From: G965267185 sp965267185
GTDB lineage: Bacteria; Pseudomonadota; Alphaproteobacteria; UBA6615
NCBI GenBank assembly: GCA_965267185.1
Contig: OZ253937.1
Location: 2,542,001 to 2,606,000, forward strand
Direction of reading: 5' to 3'
Length of the DNA: 64,000 nucleotides
Below the pieces are notes generated by a model, which did not search any database, was not told the origin of the DNA, and saw only the letters and a list, made by a program, of their open reading frames with translations. This document shows positions 1 through 8,204 of the stretch, piece by piece (position 1 is the first letter of the stretch; the number at the start of each line of letters is the position of its first letter). The translations under genes were made by a program, and so were the position numbers.

Positions 1-819
1 AGCTTCGTTGACTGGACCGATCTCGTTCGGATGGAAAACGCCTTGCGCGAAAGCGAAGAGCGCTACCGTTTGATTGCCGAAAATTCGCCGGATGCGATTT
101 TTGTGCGCGTCGACGATGAAGTCGTTTATGTGAATCCGGCCGGCGTCAAGATGTTGGGTGCGAAGAGCGAAGATGATCTTCTCGGAACTTCGATGATGGC
201 GCTCTTCCACCCAAGCGATCATGTATCGATTGTAGCCAACCGAACGCATCTGTCGGAGAAGAGGAGTGAGCCTGCACCTTTGGTTCGCGGGCGTATGAGG
301 CGCCTCGACGGCACGTACGTCATGACCGAGGGTTCAGGCGCACAACATTTTTGGCAAGGCAAGCCAGCTGTGGTCATAACCAGACGCGACGTCACTTCCC
401 AAATCGAAGCCGAGGAACGCTTACGGGAAAGCGAAGCGCGGTACCGGCGCATTGCGGAACTTTCGCCGACCGCAATCTTGATCCGGATCGAAGACCGGAT
501 CGTCTACGCTAATCCGGCCGCGATAAAAATGTTCGGCGCCGAAAGCGAAGCCGACTTGCTATACGAATCGGCGATGTCGTTCATTCATCCCGACGACCGG
601 CATCTGGTCCTAAACAATCAAGCAAACATAGAGGGGGAAGTAGGCCAGACAGCGCCGACGATCTGTGTGCGCCAGCAGCGCCTCGACGGCACCTACTTCG
701 AAAGCGAAGGCGCCGGCGCGGCCTTCGTCTGGCAGGGGCAACCCGCAGTCATGATTATGGTGCGGGATCTTTCGCGCGGTACAGAAGCCGAGACACCGCT
801 GCAGGCGACGGCCGGCTAG
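1..819 (+). CDS. Tandem PAS-domain sensor protein, 5' end outside the window
   Basis: The reading frame is open to base 1, and the first internal ATG is at 31 directly before a PAS domain, so the gene very probably starts upstream. Two PAS modules of about 120 residues follow each other. Each begins with an L-R-E-S-E-x-R-Y-R linker and contains a V-Y-x-N-P-A strand and an R-L-D-G-T-Y strand. They are so alike that a tandem duplication is evident. PAS modules bind small ligands or cofactors and normally drive a kinase, cyclase or transcription output. Here the protein stops 16 residues after PAS 2 with no kinase domain, so any output domain must lie N-terminal, outside the window. Convergent with the halogenase gene 35 bases downstream. 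Confidence 0.85.
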   Translation, partial: SFVDWTDLVRMENALRESEERYRLIAENSPDAIFVRVDDEVVYVNPAGVKMLGAKSEDDLLGTSMMALFHPSDHVSIVANRTHLSEKRSEPAPLVRGRMRRLDGTYVMTEGSGAQHFWQGKPAVVITRRDVTSQIEAEERLRESEARYRRIAELSPTAILIRIEDRIVYANPAAIKMFGAESEADLLYESAMSFIHPDDRHLVLNNQANIEGEVGQTAPTICVRQQRLDGTYFESEGAGAAFVWQGQPAVMIMVRDLSRGTEAETPLQATAG

Positions 820-854
820 GGAAGTCCACCGAAACATCCGCCACTCATCGAGCG

Positions 855-2534
855 TTAAAGCAAACTAGCGGCCTGCGGCGGGGACGGCCGTTTCTCCACG
901 AAGCTGACGCCCGCCGCCCGGCCCGGCAACGGCACTGTGCCTTGCGGCATCGCGAAGGGAAGCTCGGCCCTAGGCTTGTTCATGGCAGCCTGTAGCGAAC
1001 GGCCACGGATTTCGGTCAGTAGCTGTCGGTGATCGGGAAGGTGGTGCAAAAGCTTCTTTTTCTCCCGGTCTACCCAAGCGCAGAATTCAGCCCAATCTTT
1101 TTGCTGAACGGCGGGATTATCGGGAAACGACACATCATCGAAATACCCTTTAGCGAACAAGACAATCAAATAGCTCCAATACCCGAAGAGGTGCGTGGTT
1201 TCGAAATCTTCCTCCGTCGGCAACACTCTCCGCCACCGCTCTAGCTTGTCACGCAGCCCAGCCGGCACATCGAGGTCCGACTGCGCCGCTTGCCAGTAAG
1301 GCGTGTCGGCGCGCTTAGCCGTGCAGTAGTGAAGCACGACGAAATCCAGTACCTCGTCATAGATCTCCGTCATTTCCGCGTTGAATCGGTCGCGAACGGC
1401 AGGATCGATGTCGCTGGAAGGCATGTTGGCGACCAGACGCTGCAGCGCTTGTTCGATAATGAATATGGCCGTCGACTCGAGCGGCTCGATGAACCCGCTC
1501 GACAGACCGACAGCAACGCAATTGCCGACCCAGGACCGCCGTGAGCGGCCAACCCGCATACCGATTACACGCGGCTCCGCACCCTCTCCCGCTGGTCCTA
1601 AATGAGCCAGAAATTCGTCGGTCGCCTCTTCATCGGTCTTGAAGGCGCTCGAAAACACGTAGCCAGTGCCAAGCCGCGAAAAGAGCGGGACCCGCCACGA
1701 CCAGCCAGCTTCAAGTGCTGTACTGCGTGTGCACGGCTCCAAATGCTTGGTATCGGTGTGCGGGATTTGGACAGCGACGGCACGATCATTCAAGAGCTGG
1801 GAACCGAACGAAACGAACGGCTCATCTAACGCCTGCGTCATAATAAGCCCGCGAAAGCCGGTGCAATCGATTACAAACTCGACCGGCCAACGGCCACGTT
1901 CCATAAGGTTCAGTCCAGCTATGTTGCCAGCTTCATCCTGCTCCACCCCTTCGACGTCGTCGAGCACATGCATGACCCCGCGCGAGAGGGCAATCTCTTT
2001 GAGCAATTCGGCAAACAAACCAGCATCGAGATGATAGGCGTAGCCGACCACAAAATCGTAGTTCCCCTGCATGGGCGTTTTCGGGGCGCGAAAATCGTCG
2101 ATGAGCTGAGTCGACGGGGATAGGTGGGCCCCGAACGCGTCAACGCCTCGCGCACCGCCAAACTTATGGAAATGGTAGCCCGGATTGACTCCTCGTAAAT
2201 CGACGCCAAAACCGTCGAACGGGTGATCATAAGAGCTGTGGCTTCGGCTCGGGTCGACGTCCCAATCGGCAAACCGAACTCCGAGCTTAAACGAGGCGTT
2301 GCACCGCGCAATGAACAGGGTTTCATCGATGCCCAGCTGTTTCAACAAACCACGCATTGCCGGCACGGTCGCTTCGCCAACGCCGACCGTCGGAATATTC
2401 GGTGACTCGATCACGGTTACCCCCGTGAAAGGCGCGTTGGTGTCGCGATTAAGCAAGGTCACGCACATAAGCGCTGCCAACCAACCCGCCGTGCCGCCCC
2501 CCACGACCGTTATTTCGTTGATCGGATCCGCCAT
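855..2534 (-). CDS. Flavin-dependent tryptophan-halogenase-family protein
   Basis: A 559-residue protein of normal length for FADH2-dependent halogenases, which chlorinate or brominate aromatic substrates with hypohalous acid carried on a lysine. The N-terminal FAD motif is V-V-G-G-G-T-A-G-W (residues 10-18). The catalytic lysine is in S-F-K-L-G (Lys83). The family hallmark W-x-W-x-[IV]-P is W-S-W-R-V-P at 278-283. The catalytic glutamate motif is in S-G-F-I-E-P-L-E-S near 346-354. All key elements of PrnA/RebH-type enzymes are therefore present. No flavin reductase or natural-product gene lies next to it, so the substrate cannot be inferred. It is an orphan halogenase, like many in proteobacteria that may act on free indoles or other aromatics. 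Divergent from the lipoprotein gene at 2734. Confidence 0.9.
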   Translation of the reverse strand: MADPINEITVVGGGTAGWLAALMCVTLLNRDTNAPFTGVTVIESPNIPTVGVGEATVPAMRGLLKQLGIDETLFIARCNASFKLGVRFADWDVDPSRSHSSYDHPFDGFGVDLRGVNPGYHFHKFGGARGVDAFGAHLSPSTQLIDDFRAPKTPMQGNYDFVVGYAYHLDAGLFAELLKEIALSRGVMHVLDDVEGVEQDEAGNIAGLNLMERGRWPVEFVIDCTGFRGLIMTQALDEPFVSFGSQLLNDRAVAVQIPHTDTKHLEPCTRSTALEAGWSWRVPLFSRLGTGYVFSSAFKTDEEATDEFLAHLGPAGEGAEPRVIGMRVGRSRRSWVGNCVAVGLSSGFIEPLESTAIFIIEQALQRLVANMPSSDIDPAVRDRFNAEMTEIYDEVLDFVVLHYCTAKRADTPYWQAAQSDLDVPAGLRDKLERWRRVLPTEEDFETTHLFGYWSYLIVLFAKGYFDDVSFPDNPAVQQKDWAEFCAWVDREKKKLLHHLPDHRQLLTEIRGRSLQAAMNKPRAELPFAMPQGTVPLPGRAAGVSFVEKRPSPPQAASLL

Positions 2535-2598
2535 GTTCGATCTTATCCCTTGCTCCCAGAGTAACGACTTACGTCAAAAAAGACCGTAAATCCGAGAA

Positions 2599-2629
2599 TT
2601 GACGCAAATCGATTGTTAAATGCTATTTT
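2599..2629 (+). promoter_or_regulatory. Possible sigma-70 promoter for the lipoprotein gene
   Basis: A TTGACG hexamer (2599-2604) and a TATTTT hexamer (2624-2629) lie in the AT-richer 200-base gap between the divergent halogenase and lipoprotein genes. The 19-base spacing is long, so this is a weak call. Confidence 0.25.
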
Positions 2630-2733
2630 ACCGTTGTCGGCTCTAATTCTGAACTCATCCGGCGCCAGTACTTCACGGGCAGATACATTTGTTCAGCAGG
2701 TCTCGTCGTCACCTTTTCCTTGGAGCAACCCCG

Positions 2734-3072
2734 ATGAAATTGGTTTTCAAACGCTTTCTCCCGCTCACTTTTGTTCTCTTCCTTGCCGCTTGCGTAGGAT
2801 TCATCTCCCAAACAACATCGACGTTCTATCAGTATGAGGGCAAGACGTACGAGGTCCAGGAATTTAAGGGCAATGTGGGCAACGTGACCATGTTCGAAAT
2901 TGTCGACGGCGAGCGGAAATTTATCGGTTTCTACACGCTTGGCGATCCCAAACCCGAAGAAGAGGTCAACCGGCGCAGAATCACCAACGTTGTCGAAAAC
3001 GGCACGCAGGTGGGCGAACCCGAGGTCAAGACCCAGCGCAGCATCGATCTCGAACTCCGCGACGACGAGTAA
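2734..3072 (+). CDS. Small predicted lipoprotein of unknown function
   Basis: Starting at the ATG at 2734, with a GGAG ribosome site about ten bases before it, the 112-residue product begins with a lysine, a hydrophobic stretch and a lipobox L-A-A-C (residues 17-20), so it should be lipid-anchored at Cys20. The mature part is hydrophilic and acidic. It is rich in beta-prone segments around Y-Q-Y-E-G-K-T-Y and ends in a cluster of acidic residues. A GTG/ATG-extended version from 2689 would place 15 residues before the signal peptide and is unlikely. I do not recognise the family. Divergent from the halogenase, no obvious operon partner. Confidence 0.75.
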   Translation: MKLVFKRFLPLTFVLFLAACVGFISQTTSTFYQYEGKTYEVQEFKGNVGNVTMFEIVDGERKFIGFYTLGDPKPEEEVNRRRITNVVENGTQVGEPEVKTQRSIDLELRDDE

Positions 3073-3092
3073 GCTTGAGGTCGGTAGCCTTC

Positions 3093-3971
3093 TCAGGCTC
3101 GGCGCGCCTTCTCCTGCCATAGGATATAAAGGCCGCTGCCGACGACGAGCGGCGTGCCGGCGAGCACCCAGACGCTGGGAATCTCCCGCCACAGCAAGAA
3201 CCCCAGAAGCGCCGCCCAGATCAGATTGACATAACGGTAGGGCGCAACAACGCTCGCTTCGGCGTATCGGAATCCTTCGATAATAAAATAGTGCCCAAGC
3301 CCAAACATGACGCCCGAAAACACGGTGATCGCCAGTTGGCCGGCGTCCATCGGCTTCCATCCAAAGGGCGCCGTAGCGAGGCTAACCAGGGTTATGGCAA
3401 TCATCGAATAGAACAGAATCGCCGTGGACGACTCTGTAACGCTAACCCGCCGGGTGACGATATCGCGCGTCGCTGCCACCATGGCCGCCACGACGGGTAA
3501 AAGCGCCGCTACCTGAAAGGCCGCTGTTCCTGGCCGAACCATAATAAGCATGCCAGCGAACCCAATCAGGACAGCCGCCCAGCGGCTCGCACTTACCTTC
3601 TCGCCTAACAAGAGCGGCGCCAACAAGGCGACGAAAAGCGGCCCGACGAAGAGAATCGCGATCACCTCATTGAGCGGCAGCCGCGCCAGCGAGGTCACAA
3701 TCAAGAAGGTCGAGCAAACCGCGAGAAACGATCGAGCTGCCTGATTTCGGAAGCGCCCGATACGCAGCCCGTCGGTGGCGCCACTCCGCCAAACGATCAG
3801 CCAGATCGCCGCCGCAACCACGAGGGCACGGACGAACAGAATTTCGCCGATCGGCAACGACATGGTGAGCCACTTGGTCGCCGCGTCGCTCACCGTCAGG
3901 GCGCCACCGCCGGCGATCATACTCAAGATTCCGCGGAGTGTGTTCGACCGCAAGGCCGACAGCTGGGTCAT
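3093..3971 (-). CDS. DMT-superfamily (EamA) transporter
   Basis: An inner-membrane protein with about ten hydrophobic segments arranged as two EamA repeats, typical of drug/metabolite transporters such as RhaT/YdcZ-type exporters. Recognisable elements are the first-helix region with S-D-A-A-T-K-W, the E-x-x-F-V-R-A segment, and the repeat ends L-L-G-E-K and G-x-L-I-M-V-R-P-G. The frame is open to an ATG at 4055, but that start overlaps the end of the upstream FAH-family gene by 68 bases. The internal ATG at 3971, 17 bases after that gene's stop, gives a normal-length protein (292 residues) starting M-T-Q-L-S-A. It is probably co-transcribed with the FAH gene, so the substrate may be an organic acid, but this is inference. 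Confidence 0.85.
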   Translation of the reverse strand: MTQLSALRSNTLRGILSMIAGGGALTVSDAATKWLTMSLPIGEILFVRALVVAAAIWLIVWRSGATDGLRIGRFRNQAARSFLAVCSTFLIVTSLARLPLNEVIAILFVGPLFVALLAPLLLGEKVSASRWAAVLIGFAGMLIMVRPGTAAFQVAALLPVVAAMVAATRDIVTRRVSVTESSTAILFYSMIAITLVSLATAPFGWKPMDAGQLAITVFSGVMFGLGHYFIIEGFRYAEASVVAPYRYVNLIWAALLGFLLWREIPSVWVLAGTPLVVGSGLYILWQEKARRA

Positions 3972-3987
3972 TTGCTGTGCCGCCGCC

Positions 3988-4923
3988 TCACGTCCCCGGC
4001 GCGTACTTCCCTGTGAGTTGCGGGGTGAAGCGGCCTTCGAGGCCTTTTTCGGCATGCTCCGCTCGGGTGACCCGTGCCCACGTCCGTTTAAGATCGTCTT
4101 TGACGTTGATGGTCAGGCGTCCCAATCCCTCAATCTCGAGCTCCACCTTGTCGCCATCTTGGAAAGGGTTCAATCCGCGGTGATTGGTTCCCGACGCAAT
4201 GATGTCGCCCGGCTCCAACGTATGGATCGAGCTGCACCATTCGATTAGGCGCGGAATCTTGTGCGCCATGTCGTCGGTATTGAAATTCTGCATCAGATCT
4301 CCGTTAACCCACAGGCGAACCTGGAGCTTCTGGGGATCGTCGATCTCGTCGGCAGTGACCAAGTACGGACCAATCGGCGAGAAGGTGTCGCGCGATTTCG
4401 CTTGAAAGAAGACGTTGGTATCGGGCGGCATGCCCCGCGCCGAACCGTCGATGAAATTGACGTAGCCGAAGATGTAGTCCATCGCGTCAGCTGCATCCAC
4501 ATGGCTCGCGCGTTTACCGATTACCAGACCAAGCTCCGCCTCGCCTTCGAAAATAGCAGCCGGGATATCGGTCAACACCATGCTGTCGCCGTTACCGATG
4601 ACCGTGTTCGACGCCTTGTGGAAGGCGTTGATCGGCGCCGGTTCGGGCAAAGTGCCGTCTTCCATGTAGTTGACCGCCATGGCGTCGATATTGCCAGGCT
4701 TGGGCAACGGCGGGCGAATGCGAACGTTGGCGACCGGAATACCCTCTCCCGCCGACGCAGCAGCCTCTAGACGCTCGCGGTAATCATCGAAACGCTCGAT
4801 GAGGCCATTGATGAGGTCGTGGGGGCCCACATGTGGAATGTCTTGCACCACGTCCGAGACATCGACCACATCGTCGCCGCGCAGAACGCCCAGCCTAAAA
4901 TCATCGAAATACAACAGCTTCAT
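3988..4923 (-). CDS. Fumarylacetoacetate hydrolase family protein
   Basis: A 311-residue enzyme of the FAH superfamily, which cleaves C-C bonds in or tautomerises beta-diketo acids from aromatic catabolism, or decarboxylates oxaloacetate. It carries the metal-binding E-G-E-A-E-L-G-L-V-I-G segment, the G-Y-x-N-F-I-D-G-S-A-R-G loop and the S-G-T-N-H-R-G-L-N-P segment near the C-terminus. The start at 4923 (M-K-L-L-Y-F-D-D-F) has a strong GGGAGGAAG ribosome site. The frame extends 48 codons further but with atypical sequence. It precedes the DMT transporter on the same strand and is divergent from the GST gene, a pairing often seen in gentisate or homogentisate-type routes, though no ring-cleavage dioxygenase is present here. 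The exact reaction is unresolved. Confidence 0.88.
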   Translation of the reverse strand: MKLLYFDDFRLGVLRGDDVVDVSDVVQDIPHVGPHDLINGLIERFDDYRERLEAAASAGEGIPVANVRIRPPLPKPGNIDAMAVNYMEDGTLPEPAPINAFHKASNTVIGNGDSMVLTDIPAAIFEGEAELGLVIGKRASHVDAADAMDYIFGYVNFIDGSARGMPPDTNVFFQAKSRDTFSPIGPYLVTADEIDDPQKLQVRLWVNGDLMQNFNTDDMAHKIPRLIEWCSSIHTLEPGDIIASGTNHRGLNPFQDGDKVELEIEGLGRLTINVKDDLKRTWARVTRAEHAEKGLEGRFTPQLTGKYAPGT

Positions 4924-5150
4924 TTCTTCCTCCCGCAGGCCGGCGGTTTCGCTTCGACCGGATGTTTTCGTTGGGGCTGTAGGGAACAGGAAAGGCTTTC
5001 TAGCGCGGAACGCCCGCAGTTTCCATCCCGAGAGCGCCCGCCGAGCCATCTCCTGCATGACGGTCATTTATTGCTATTGTTATCTCGTTGGGTTCTTACG
5101 AGCCCGTTTGAACTTCGACCGAGACCCCAAACCGGCAGGGAGAGCAACCG

Positions 5151-5873
5151 TTGCGCTATGATCTTTACTACTGGCCGACTATCCAGGGCCGCGGCGAATT
5201 TATCCGTCTCGCCCTCGAAGAAGCCGGAGCCGACTATATAGATGTGGCCCGAACACCAGAAAGCGGTGGCGTGGACGCTATGCTCAATCTCTTGGCCGAC
5301 AACAGCCTTGACCACCCGCCCTTCGCGCCCCCCATTCTGAAAGCCGGAAAGCGCATTATTGCGCAAACCGCAAACATCCTGATGTATCTCGGCGACCGTC
5401 ACAAACTGGCGCCAGCGAGCGAAAGTGGCCGGTCGTGGACCCATCAACTACAGCTCACCATGGAAGATTTCCTGGTCGAGGTCCACGACGTCCACCACCC
5501 TTTGGCGAAAAGCCTTTACTATGAGGATCAGCGCGAAGAAGCGCGCCGCCGTGCGCAAAATTTTGTTTCGGAACGGATGCCCAAGTTCCTGGGCTATATG
5601 GAGAGAGTGCTTGCCCAAAACCCCTCCAGCGATACGCATCTGGTCGGTGCGCGACTCACCTATGCCGACCTGTCGCTGTTCCAAACTATCGAGGGTTTAC
5701 GCTACGCCTTCCCCAAAACGATGCGGCGCATCGAGCCCGAGTATCCGCTTGTGATCGCGTTGCATGCCCGCGCCGCCGAACGGCCCCGCATCCGGGCATA
5801 TATCGAATCAGAGCGGCGCATACCGTTCAATGAGCACGGGATATTTAGACACTACGAAGAGCTCGACACTTAA
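5151..5873 (+). CDS. Glutathione S-transferase family protein
   Basis: A 240-residue GST. The N-terminal thioredoxin-like half starts with Y-D-L-Y-Y-W-P-T-I-Q-G-R-G-E, resembling the tyrosine-type (sigma/alpha-like) N-terminus where an early Tyr activates glutathione. The G-site loop with Q-T-A-N-I-L-M-Y-L is at about 70-80. The all-helical C-terminal half includes the L-T-Y-A-D-L-S-L-F N-capping box. The start is a TTG at 5151, chosen because a purine-rich GGCAGGGAGAG lies immediately upstream and no ATG precedes the domain. It is divergent from the FAH gene. GSTs next to FAH enzymes can be maleylacetoacetate or maleylpyruvate isomerases, but the sigma-like N-terminus fits conjugation or detoxification as well. 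Confidence 0.88.
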   Translation: MRYDLYYWPTIQGRGEFIRLALEEAGADYIDVARTPESGGVDAMLNLLADNSLDHPPFAPPILKAGKRIIAQTANILMYLGDRHKLAPASESGRSWTHQLQLTMEDFLVEVHDVHHPLAKSLYYEDQREEARRRAQNFVSERMPKFLGYMERVLAQNPSSDTHLVGARLTYADLSLFQTIEGLRYAFPKTMRRIEPEYPLVIALHARAAERPRIRAYIESERRIPFNEHGIFRHYEELDT

Positions 5874-6073
5874 AAGGCCGGCTAGCAAGCCAGTAACGGC
5901 CACACCGAAATCCACGGCTGGAGTCCGTTCACCGCGGTCTATCCTGGCCGCTTCACCGCTCTGCCCTTCCGCCACTGCAATGCAGCTAGGCACCGCCGTC
6001 TGGTTGACGCCGCTTGGGCTATTCCTCGAAGATATCGCCCAAATCGCCCATGTGACACAGAGAGGCTCATGTC

Positions 6074-6736
6074 ATGCCAAAACAACGCATCAGCTATGTC
6101 GATCCCGCCAACATCGACGATCCGGATATGCTGAAAGAGTTCGAACGCTGCCGCACCGTCGGCACCCCGCGTCCTGAAAGCCAGGCGATTCGCGCCCATG
6201 TGCCGGCCACCTTCTGGTCGTTCGCGAACACCTGGCGCGATGTCTTCCATAGCGGTGTATGCGATCACACGATCAAGGAGTTGTGCCGCGTTTACGTCTC
6301 GCACTCGGTGAAATGCGAATTCTGCGGCAACCAGCGCTCTATCCAATCGGCGCAGAAGGGCCTGGTCGAAGACGACTATTTCGATCTGTTGAACTTCGAG
6401 AAGTCGACACGCTACGACGACCGCCAGAAGGCGGCGCTGCGCTACACCGAAAACATCGTCTGGGATTTGCCAGATAACGATGAGATGTGGGACGCGCTAA
6501 ACGAGCACTACAGTGAACCCGAGATCGTCGAGTTGGGCTACTTCGTCGCCATCACTATGGGCCAACAGCGCTGGCTACGGACATTGAATATCGATCATCA
6601 TCAAGTTCTTGCCGGCACAGACGCTTCCATGCGCCCCGGATCGGAAACAGCCGAAGCGCACGAAGCGTCCAAGCAATCGTCCGACTACTGGGCAAAGAAA
6701 GATGCGCCCCGTGCCCGAAATGCCAACGCGGCATAG
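6074..6736 (+). CDS. Carboxymuconolactone decarboxylase (AhpD-like) family protein
   Basis: A 220-residue, mostly helical protein with the CMD-domain redox motif C-E-F-C-G-N-Q (Cys81, Cys84) preceded by V-S-H-S-V-K. This is the arrangement found in AhpD-like alkylhydroperoxidase proteins, where the Cys pair and nearby His relay electrons. The C-terminal part contains the second helical repeat with E-L-G-Y-F-V-A-I-T-M-G. The C-terminal 35 residues are hydrophilic and probably disordered. A GAGAGG ribosome site precedes the ATG. Peroxide reduction is known for the cysteine-containing branch of the family. The specific substrate here is unknown. Convergent with the flavodoxin gene. Confidence 0.85.
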   Translation: MPKQRISYVDPANIDDPDMLKEFERCRTVGTPRPESQAIRAHVPATFWSFANTWRDVFHSGVCDHTIKELCRVYVSHSVKCEFCGNQRSIQSAQKGLVEDDYFDLLNFEKSTRYDDRQKAALRYTENIVWDLPDNDEMWDALNEHYSEPEIVELGYFVAITMGQQRWLRTLNIDHHQVLAGTDASMRPGSETAEAHEASKQSSDYWAKKDAPRARNANAA

Positions 6737-6743
6737 GTGAGTT

Positions 6744-7220
6744 CTACCGGGTAAGCGTTGCGGTAAATTCGGCAACCTTATCCGGGAGAACATCCTCACG
6801 AACTTCCTTGCTTCTCAGCAAGAGACTGGCCTCGACCGGAACGGGCAACAAGGCTTCTACCTCGTTGACCGCCGTCTCGGGCGGCGAATGGCCACCATAA
6901 GTTAAAAACAGAGCGACCCGCGGCGGCAATCTCGGTTTCCCGGCAAGAAAGGCACGCAGAGGAAGCGCTGGATAGCTGGTCCAAATGGGCGCGCCCAGCA
7001 AAACAAGATCATAATCTTGAGCACTATCTCTCGACAGCTCGATCGGCGGCAGGTTGCCCTTCACGCTGTCGTATCCGGCGCGCAGGTAATTGAAGATCCC
7101 CGGCCCATATCGCTTGCAGCGAATTTCAACCACATCGGCGTCCAGCGCACTGGCGAGCGCAAGAGCCAGCTTCTGTGTGGTGCCGCTGCGGGAATAATAG
7201 GCGATCAGAACATTCGGCAT
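6744..7220 (-). CDS. Flavodoxin-family protein
   Basis: A 158-residue single-domain flavodoxin fold. The FMN phosphate loop is Y-Y-S-R-S-G-T-T-Q-K (residues 8-17). The second FMN contact region is L-L-G-A-P-I-W-T-S-Y (about 73-82), and T-Y-G-G-H-S-P-P is the third loop. It resembles flavodoxin_4-type NAD(P)H quinone oxidoreductase-like proteins more than classical electron-transfer flavodoxins. It is the last gene of a minus-strand series (two MBL-fold proteins, alpha/beta hydrolase, flavodoxin). Flavodiiron proteins fuse an MBL-type diiron domain to a flavodoxin, so this order is suggestive, but a functional link is only inference. Confidence 0.85.
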   Translation of the reverse strand: MPNVLIAYYSRSGTTQKLALALASALDADVVEIRCKRYGPGIFNYLRAGYDSVKGNLPPIELSRDSAQDYDLVLLGAPIWTSYPALPLRAFLAGKPRLPPRVALFLTYGGHSPPETAVNEVEALLPVPVEASLLLRSKEVREDVLPDKVAEFTATLTR

Positions 7221-7305
7221 GGCGGCGAATATTCCAGCGCACCCGCCGCTACGCCTTGATTCAAGTCAGTGGCTCAGCCCAAGCGAGACGTTCGACGCAC
7301 CTTAT

Positions 7306-8148
7306 TTAGGCGGCGCTATGCCGTTTCATGAAGTCGGTGAACACGTTTGTGATTTCCGGCTCGTACTCGCCCCACTCTGTGAATGGGATGAGGGGAACGT
7401 CCTCATCTTCAATGGGCAGTTGGTGTAGCTCACTACCGGGAATCATCCGGTGGACGATCCGACCGGCTTCCGAATCGTGGGTCTTGTCGTTACCGGGAAT
7501 AATGATCGCCGGCATCTTCATCGAGTTCAGCTCCGCTTCACTCACACCGAACACCGGCAAGTCTTTCCCGGCAACGAACAGATCGCGCCAGCGCGTCAGC
7601 GCCGCAATGAAGTCCTCGGCGTTCATATTCATTAATTTGTCGCCGTTCGCCGGATTGGCGGCAATGCGCTCGGCGTACTGCTCATGTTCACAGATAGCAG
7701 CCATGCCGCCTTCTTTCGCGAGACGGATGAACTGGTTGTAGTAGTTCTCAGGCAGCCGCTCGGCAGCAAACGCTCCGCCGGTAACTCTGAATAACAATAG
7801 CCCCCGAACCGCCTCGGGGTGGCGCAGACCGAATAGGATGGCTGTGCGGGCGCCCGACGAGGAGCCGCCGATAAAGGCGGGCAGCCCGTCGAGTTGCACC
7901 AGCAACTCGTGTAGATCGTCGGCCCAAATGGCTTCTTCGACCTCGCCGCCCTGGAACGACATATCTGACGCACCGGTGTTACGCCGGTCGTGCAATAAAA
8001 CGCGGAAGCCTTCGGCGGCGATCTTCTGAGCCAAGGGCACGAATTCGGCATAGCCGCGCCGGCCACCGGTAATCAGCGTGACAAATGGACCGTCGTCACC
8101 AACCACTTCGTAGTTGATGTTGAGGCCGTGCACATTCGCAATTGGCAT
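7306..8148 (-). CDS. Alpha/beta hydrolase
   Basis: A 280-residue alpha/beta-hydrolase fold protein. The oxyanion-side segment T-L-I-T-G-G-R-R-G (about 24-32) replaces the usual H-G. The strand-turn D-R-R-N-T-G-A-S-D (54-62) follows. The nucleophile elbow is G-G-S-S-S-G (Ser97). The acid is likely in I-I-I-P-G-N-D and the base in the C-terminal H-Q-L-P. The family includes esterases, C-C hydrolases and haloperoxidase-like enzymes. The substrate cannot be named. The start at 8148 has a strong GGGGGAGAG site. It lies 56 bases downstream of the MBL gene pair and upstream of the flavodoxin, all on the minus strand. Confidence 0.85.
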   Translation of the reverse strand: MPIANVHGLNINYEVVGDDGPFVTLITGGRRGYAEFVPLAQKIAAEGFRVLLHDRRNTGASDMSFQGGEVEEAIWADDLHELLVQLDGLPAFIGGSSSGARTAILFGLRHPEAVRGLLLFRVTGGAFAAERLPENYYNQFIRLAKEGGMAAICEHEQYAERIAANPANGDKLMNMNAEDFIAALTRWRDLFVAGKDLPVFGVSEAELNSMKMPAIIIPGNDKTHDSEAGRIVHRMIPGSELHQLPIEDEDVPLIPFTEWGEYEPEITNVFTDFMKRHSAA

Positions 8149-8204
8149 ATTGTCTCTCCCCCTACAGCCAGTTTAGCCGGCCTCTTGTTTCTTCATACCC
8201 AAGA

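Noticed and set aside
2623..3360. A 245-codon minus-strand frame overlapping the lipoprotein and DMT genes
   Set aside because: It crosses two better-supported genes. The plus-strand lipoprotein has a clear lipobox and the DMT gene has family motifs.
5874..6073. Possible small gene between the GST and CMD genes
   Set aside because: An open frame runs through (5764-6177), but it is out-of-frame GST sequence followed by uncharacteristic residues, with no ribosome site.
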